From CBDFHV01 sp965247705 (GTDB lineage Bacteria > Pseudomonadota > Alphaproteobacteria > Rhodospirillales > CAMCUA01): a stretch of DNA of 6,176 nucleotides. A program made the position numbers and the translations under genes. The notes below the pieces were generated by a model, which was not told the DNA's origin, ran no database searches, and was given only the letters and a program-made list of their open reading frames with translations. The stretch spans positions 1 to 6,176 of the forward strand of contig CBDFHV010000040.1 in the NCBI GenBank assembly GCA_965247705.1, written 5' to 3'. Each line of letters opens with the position of its first letter. The stretch's first letter is position 1. Shown here in pieces: positions 4,817 through 6,176 of the stretch.

Positions 4817-6176
4817 TCATGTGCCCGCCGGGCGCCCGAGGAGGGCGGCGAACTCACTCACATTGGGCGCGTCGGGGAGGCCGGTAATGCAGTCCTTGAG
4901 GGCGGCCACCCGCTCGGCCGAGGCCACGGTGGCGGTCAGCATGGTGAATTTGGCGTCCAGTTCCCCATCGCTGAGGGGTGTCTGGGGATAGCCGCGGGCG
5001 ATTTCGTTGCGGCGCTCGAAGGTGCGGCCGTCGCGGGTTCCCACCTTCATGATGGTGTCGTAGACCCGGGGGAAGTTGGCCTCCAGCTCGCCGTCGTCGG
5101 GCACCACCGTCACCCGGCGGCTAAGTTCGCCGATCCGCGCATCGGTTTCCCGCAGGTCCTCGAAGATGACGTCCGGGGTGACGGCGCCGCGTACCGCAGC
5201 CACGGGCAGGATGTACTGGGCGCAATGACTTTTCAGCGGGTTGCCGTCGACGCAATGCACCCCCGATCGGGGAAAGTGCATGGTGATGGTGTCGACGTCG
5301 TCGGCGGAAAGACCCTCGTCCGTCATGATGCCGAGCAAGGCGTCCAGGGCCGGGTGGAGGAAGGACACGGCCGAATAGGGCTTGATGGCCAGCATCATCA
5401 TGCCGTCCCACACCGTTCCCAATCCGTCCGTCAGCTTGTCGGGGGATGGATTGCGGCTGAAGGCCTTGTAGACGGTGTGTCCATGATCGAACACGGCATC
5501 GGGGCCGCCGAACCCGTCCTTGGCCAGGAAGGCCGCGGTGAGGCCATTGCGGGCCGCCATGCCCATCTGGAAGGCGCGCGCGTTCTCCGTCGGATCGGTT
5601 TCCCAGGCCATCAGACCCGAGGCCTGGCAGGCGGCCAGGCCAAAGGCCCGCACGCAAGCCTCCGGCTCCAGGCCCAGCAAGCTGGCGGCGGCGGCGGTTG
5701 CGCCGAAGCAGCCGCAGACGGCTGACGGATGGAACCCCAGGGCATACTGCTCCGCCGGGCCGATGGCCATGGAAACCCGGTATTCGACCTCGCAGCCGAT
5801 GGCGACGGCGGCCAGGAACCGGGCGCCGCTGGCGTCGACGGATTCGGCGACGGCCAGGGCCGCCGGCGTCATGATGGCGATAGGGTGCAGAATTCCCGAT
5901 GGGTGATGGGGTTCGAAGTCACAGGCATAGCCCATGGTGCCGTTGGCCAACGCCGCGTGAACGGCGCCGGTGCGAAAGCCGAATCCGATCACCGTGGCCT
6001 CGTCGGGGCCGCCCTGGTCGCGGACGAAGTCGGCGATGATGCGGCCAGTGGAATAGGCCGGGTTCGACGCCGCCAGAAGCGCGCCCGTGCCGTCGCGGAC
6101 CATGACGTGGGTCCGCGCACGAACGTCCTCGGGGATGTTCTCGAAGCGGGTGCCGACCGTGAATTCGGCCAGGGCC
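4817..6176 (-). CDS. MmgE/PrpD family protein (5' partial)
   Basis: The frame is open from the right edge (first whole codon at 6175) to TGA at 4817-4819, giving 452 visible residues. The internal ATG at 6103 is not the likely start, because the preceding residues ALAEFTVGTRFENIPEDVR are typical of this family's N-terminus. Only a few residues should be missing from a family of about 450-480. Members include 2-methylcitrate dehydratase, cis-aconitate decarboxylase and iminodisuccinate epimerase, usually soluble and dimeric. Counting from 6175, landmarks are HAALANGTMGYACDF (73-87), HHPSGILHP (90-98), GFHPSAVCGCFGA (147-159), and downstream KPYSAVSFLHPALDA. D86, H97 and H149 occupy the positions of active-site residues described for cis-aconitate decarboxylase. 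The position usually holding lysine (K207 there) appears to be R200 in RAFQMGMAARNG, so a decarboxylase or dehydratase assignment should not be assumed. It is the first visible gene of the operon, and its promoter lies outside the window. Confidence 0.88.
   Translation of the reverse strand, partial: ALAEFTVGTRFENIPEDVRARTHVMVRDGTGALLAASNPAYSTGRIIADFVRDQGGPDEATVIGFGFRTGAVHAALANGTMGYACDFEPHHPSGILHPIAIMTPAALAVAESVDASGARFLAAVAIGCEVEYRVSMAIGPAEQYALGFHPSAVCGCFGATAAAASLLGLEPEACVRAFGLAACQASGLMAWETDPTENARAFQMGMAARNGLTAAFLAKDGFGGPDAVFDHGHTVYKAFSRNPSPDKLTDGLGTVWDGMMMLAIKPYSAVSFLHPALDALLGIMTDEGLSADDVDTITMHFPRSGVHCVDGNPLKSHCAQYILPVAAVRGAVTPDVIFEDLRETDARIGELSRRVTVVPDDGELEANFPRVYDTIMKVGTRDGRTFERRNEIARGYPQTPLSDGELDAKFTMLTATVASAERVAALKDCITGLPDAPNVSEFAALLGRPAGT

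Noticed and set aside
4741..4857. Longer start for the AspDH-like gene at 4857
   Set aside because: It would overlap the MmgE/PrpD gene by 41 nt and add a leader of Arg/Ser/Pro-rich sequence that is not part of the family. A strong Shine-Dalgarno sequence supports 4740.
3254..5725. Long plus-strand open frames opposite the operon (3254-4249, 3892-4887, 4766-5725)
   Set aside because: These are antisense shadows produced by high-GC codon bias. Their translations are compositionally odd and match no family, while the minus strand holds three clear enzyme families over the same span.
1..6176. CRISPR array, tRNA, rRNA or riboswitch
   Set aside because: No regularly spaced repeats, no cloverleaf-like sequence with a TTC loop, and no known aptamer core were seen on either strand.

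Overview
The window looks like chromosomal DNA from a GC-rich proteobacterium, most likely an alphaproteobacterium. This rests on the strongly G/C-ending codons of the minus-strand genes, the family of the insertion sequence, and an intergenic stretch resembling a dispersed repeat I associate with rhizobia-like genomes. The genus cannot be read from this sequence. The left end (about 1-240) is visibly less GC-rich than the right-hand operon.

Layout. (1) 3-149, plus strand: the 3' end of an open frame entering from outside, faintly like a response-regulator receiver domain. (2) 241-771, plus strand: a DJ-1/PfpI-like protein in which the nucleophile cysteine is replaced by glycine. (3) 817-2415: an apparently complete IS1380-family insertion sequence with 15-bp imperfect inverted ends, a 446-aa transposase with a visible DDE set, and a flanking CTAG duplication. 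It sits 45 bp after the DJ-1-like gene, between that gene and the convergent operon. (4) 2420-2749: a gene-free stretch with a repeat-like segment and several small palindromes. (5) 6176 to 2750, minus strand: three genes in tandem, namely an MmgE/PrpD-family protein (start outside the window), an aspartate-dehydrogenase-like NAD(P) oxidoreductase, and a muconate-lactonizing-enzyme-type enolase-superfamily protein.

The three minus-strand genes are spaced by 76 and 26 nt, and the second and third each have a strong Shine-Dalgarno sequence, so they are probably co-transcribed from a promoter beyond the right edge. The enzyme mix (a dehydratase/epimerase/decarboxylase fold, an amino-acid dehydrogenase fold, and a cycloisomerase/racemase/epimerase fold) suggests catabolism or stereochemical processing of a small carboxylate, possibly an amino-dicarboxylate. 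The substrate is not determined by the sequence, and no transporter, regulator or catechol-pathway gene is visible.

The points most worth checking are the enzyme combination in this operon, the cysteine-less DJ-1-like protein, and a sharply AT-rich 58-bp codon patch over the active-site strand of the MLE-like gene. Nothing here is clearly a wholly new system such as a CRISPR array, retron or defence island.
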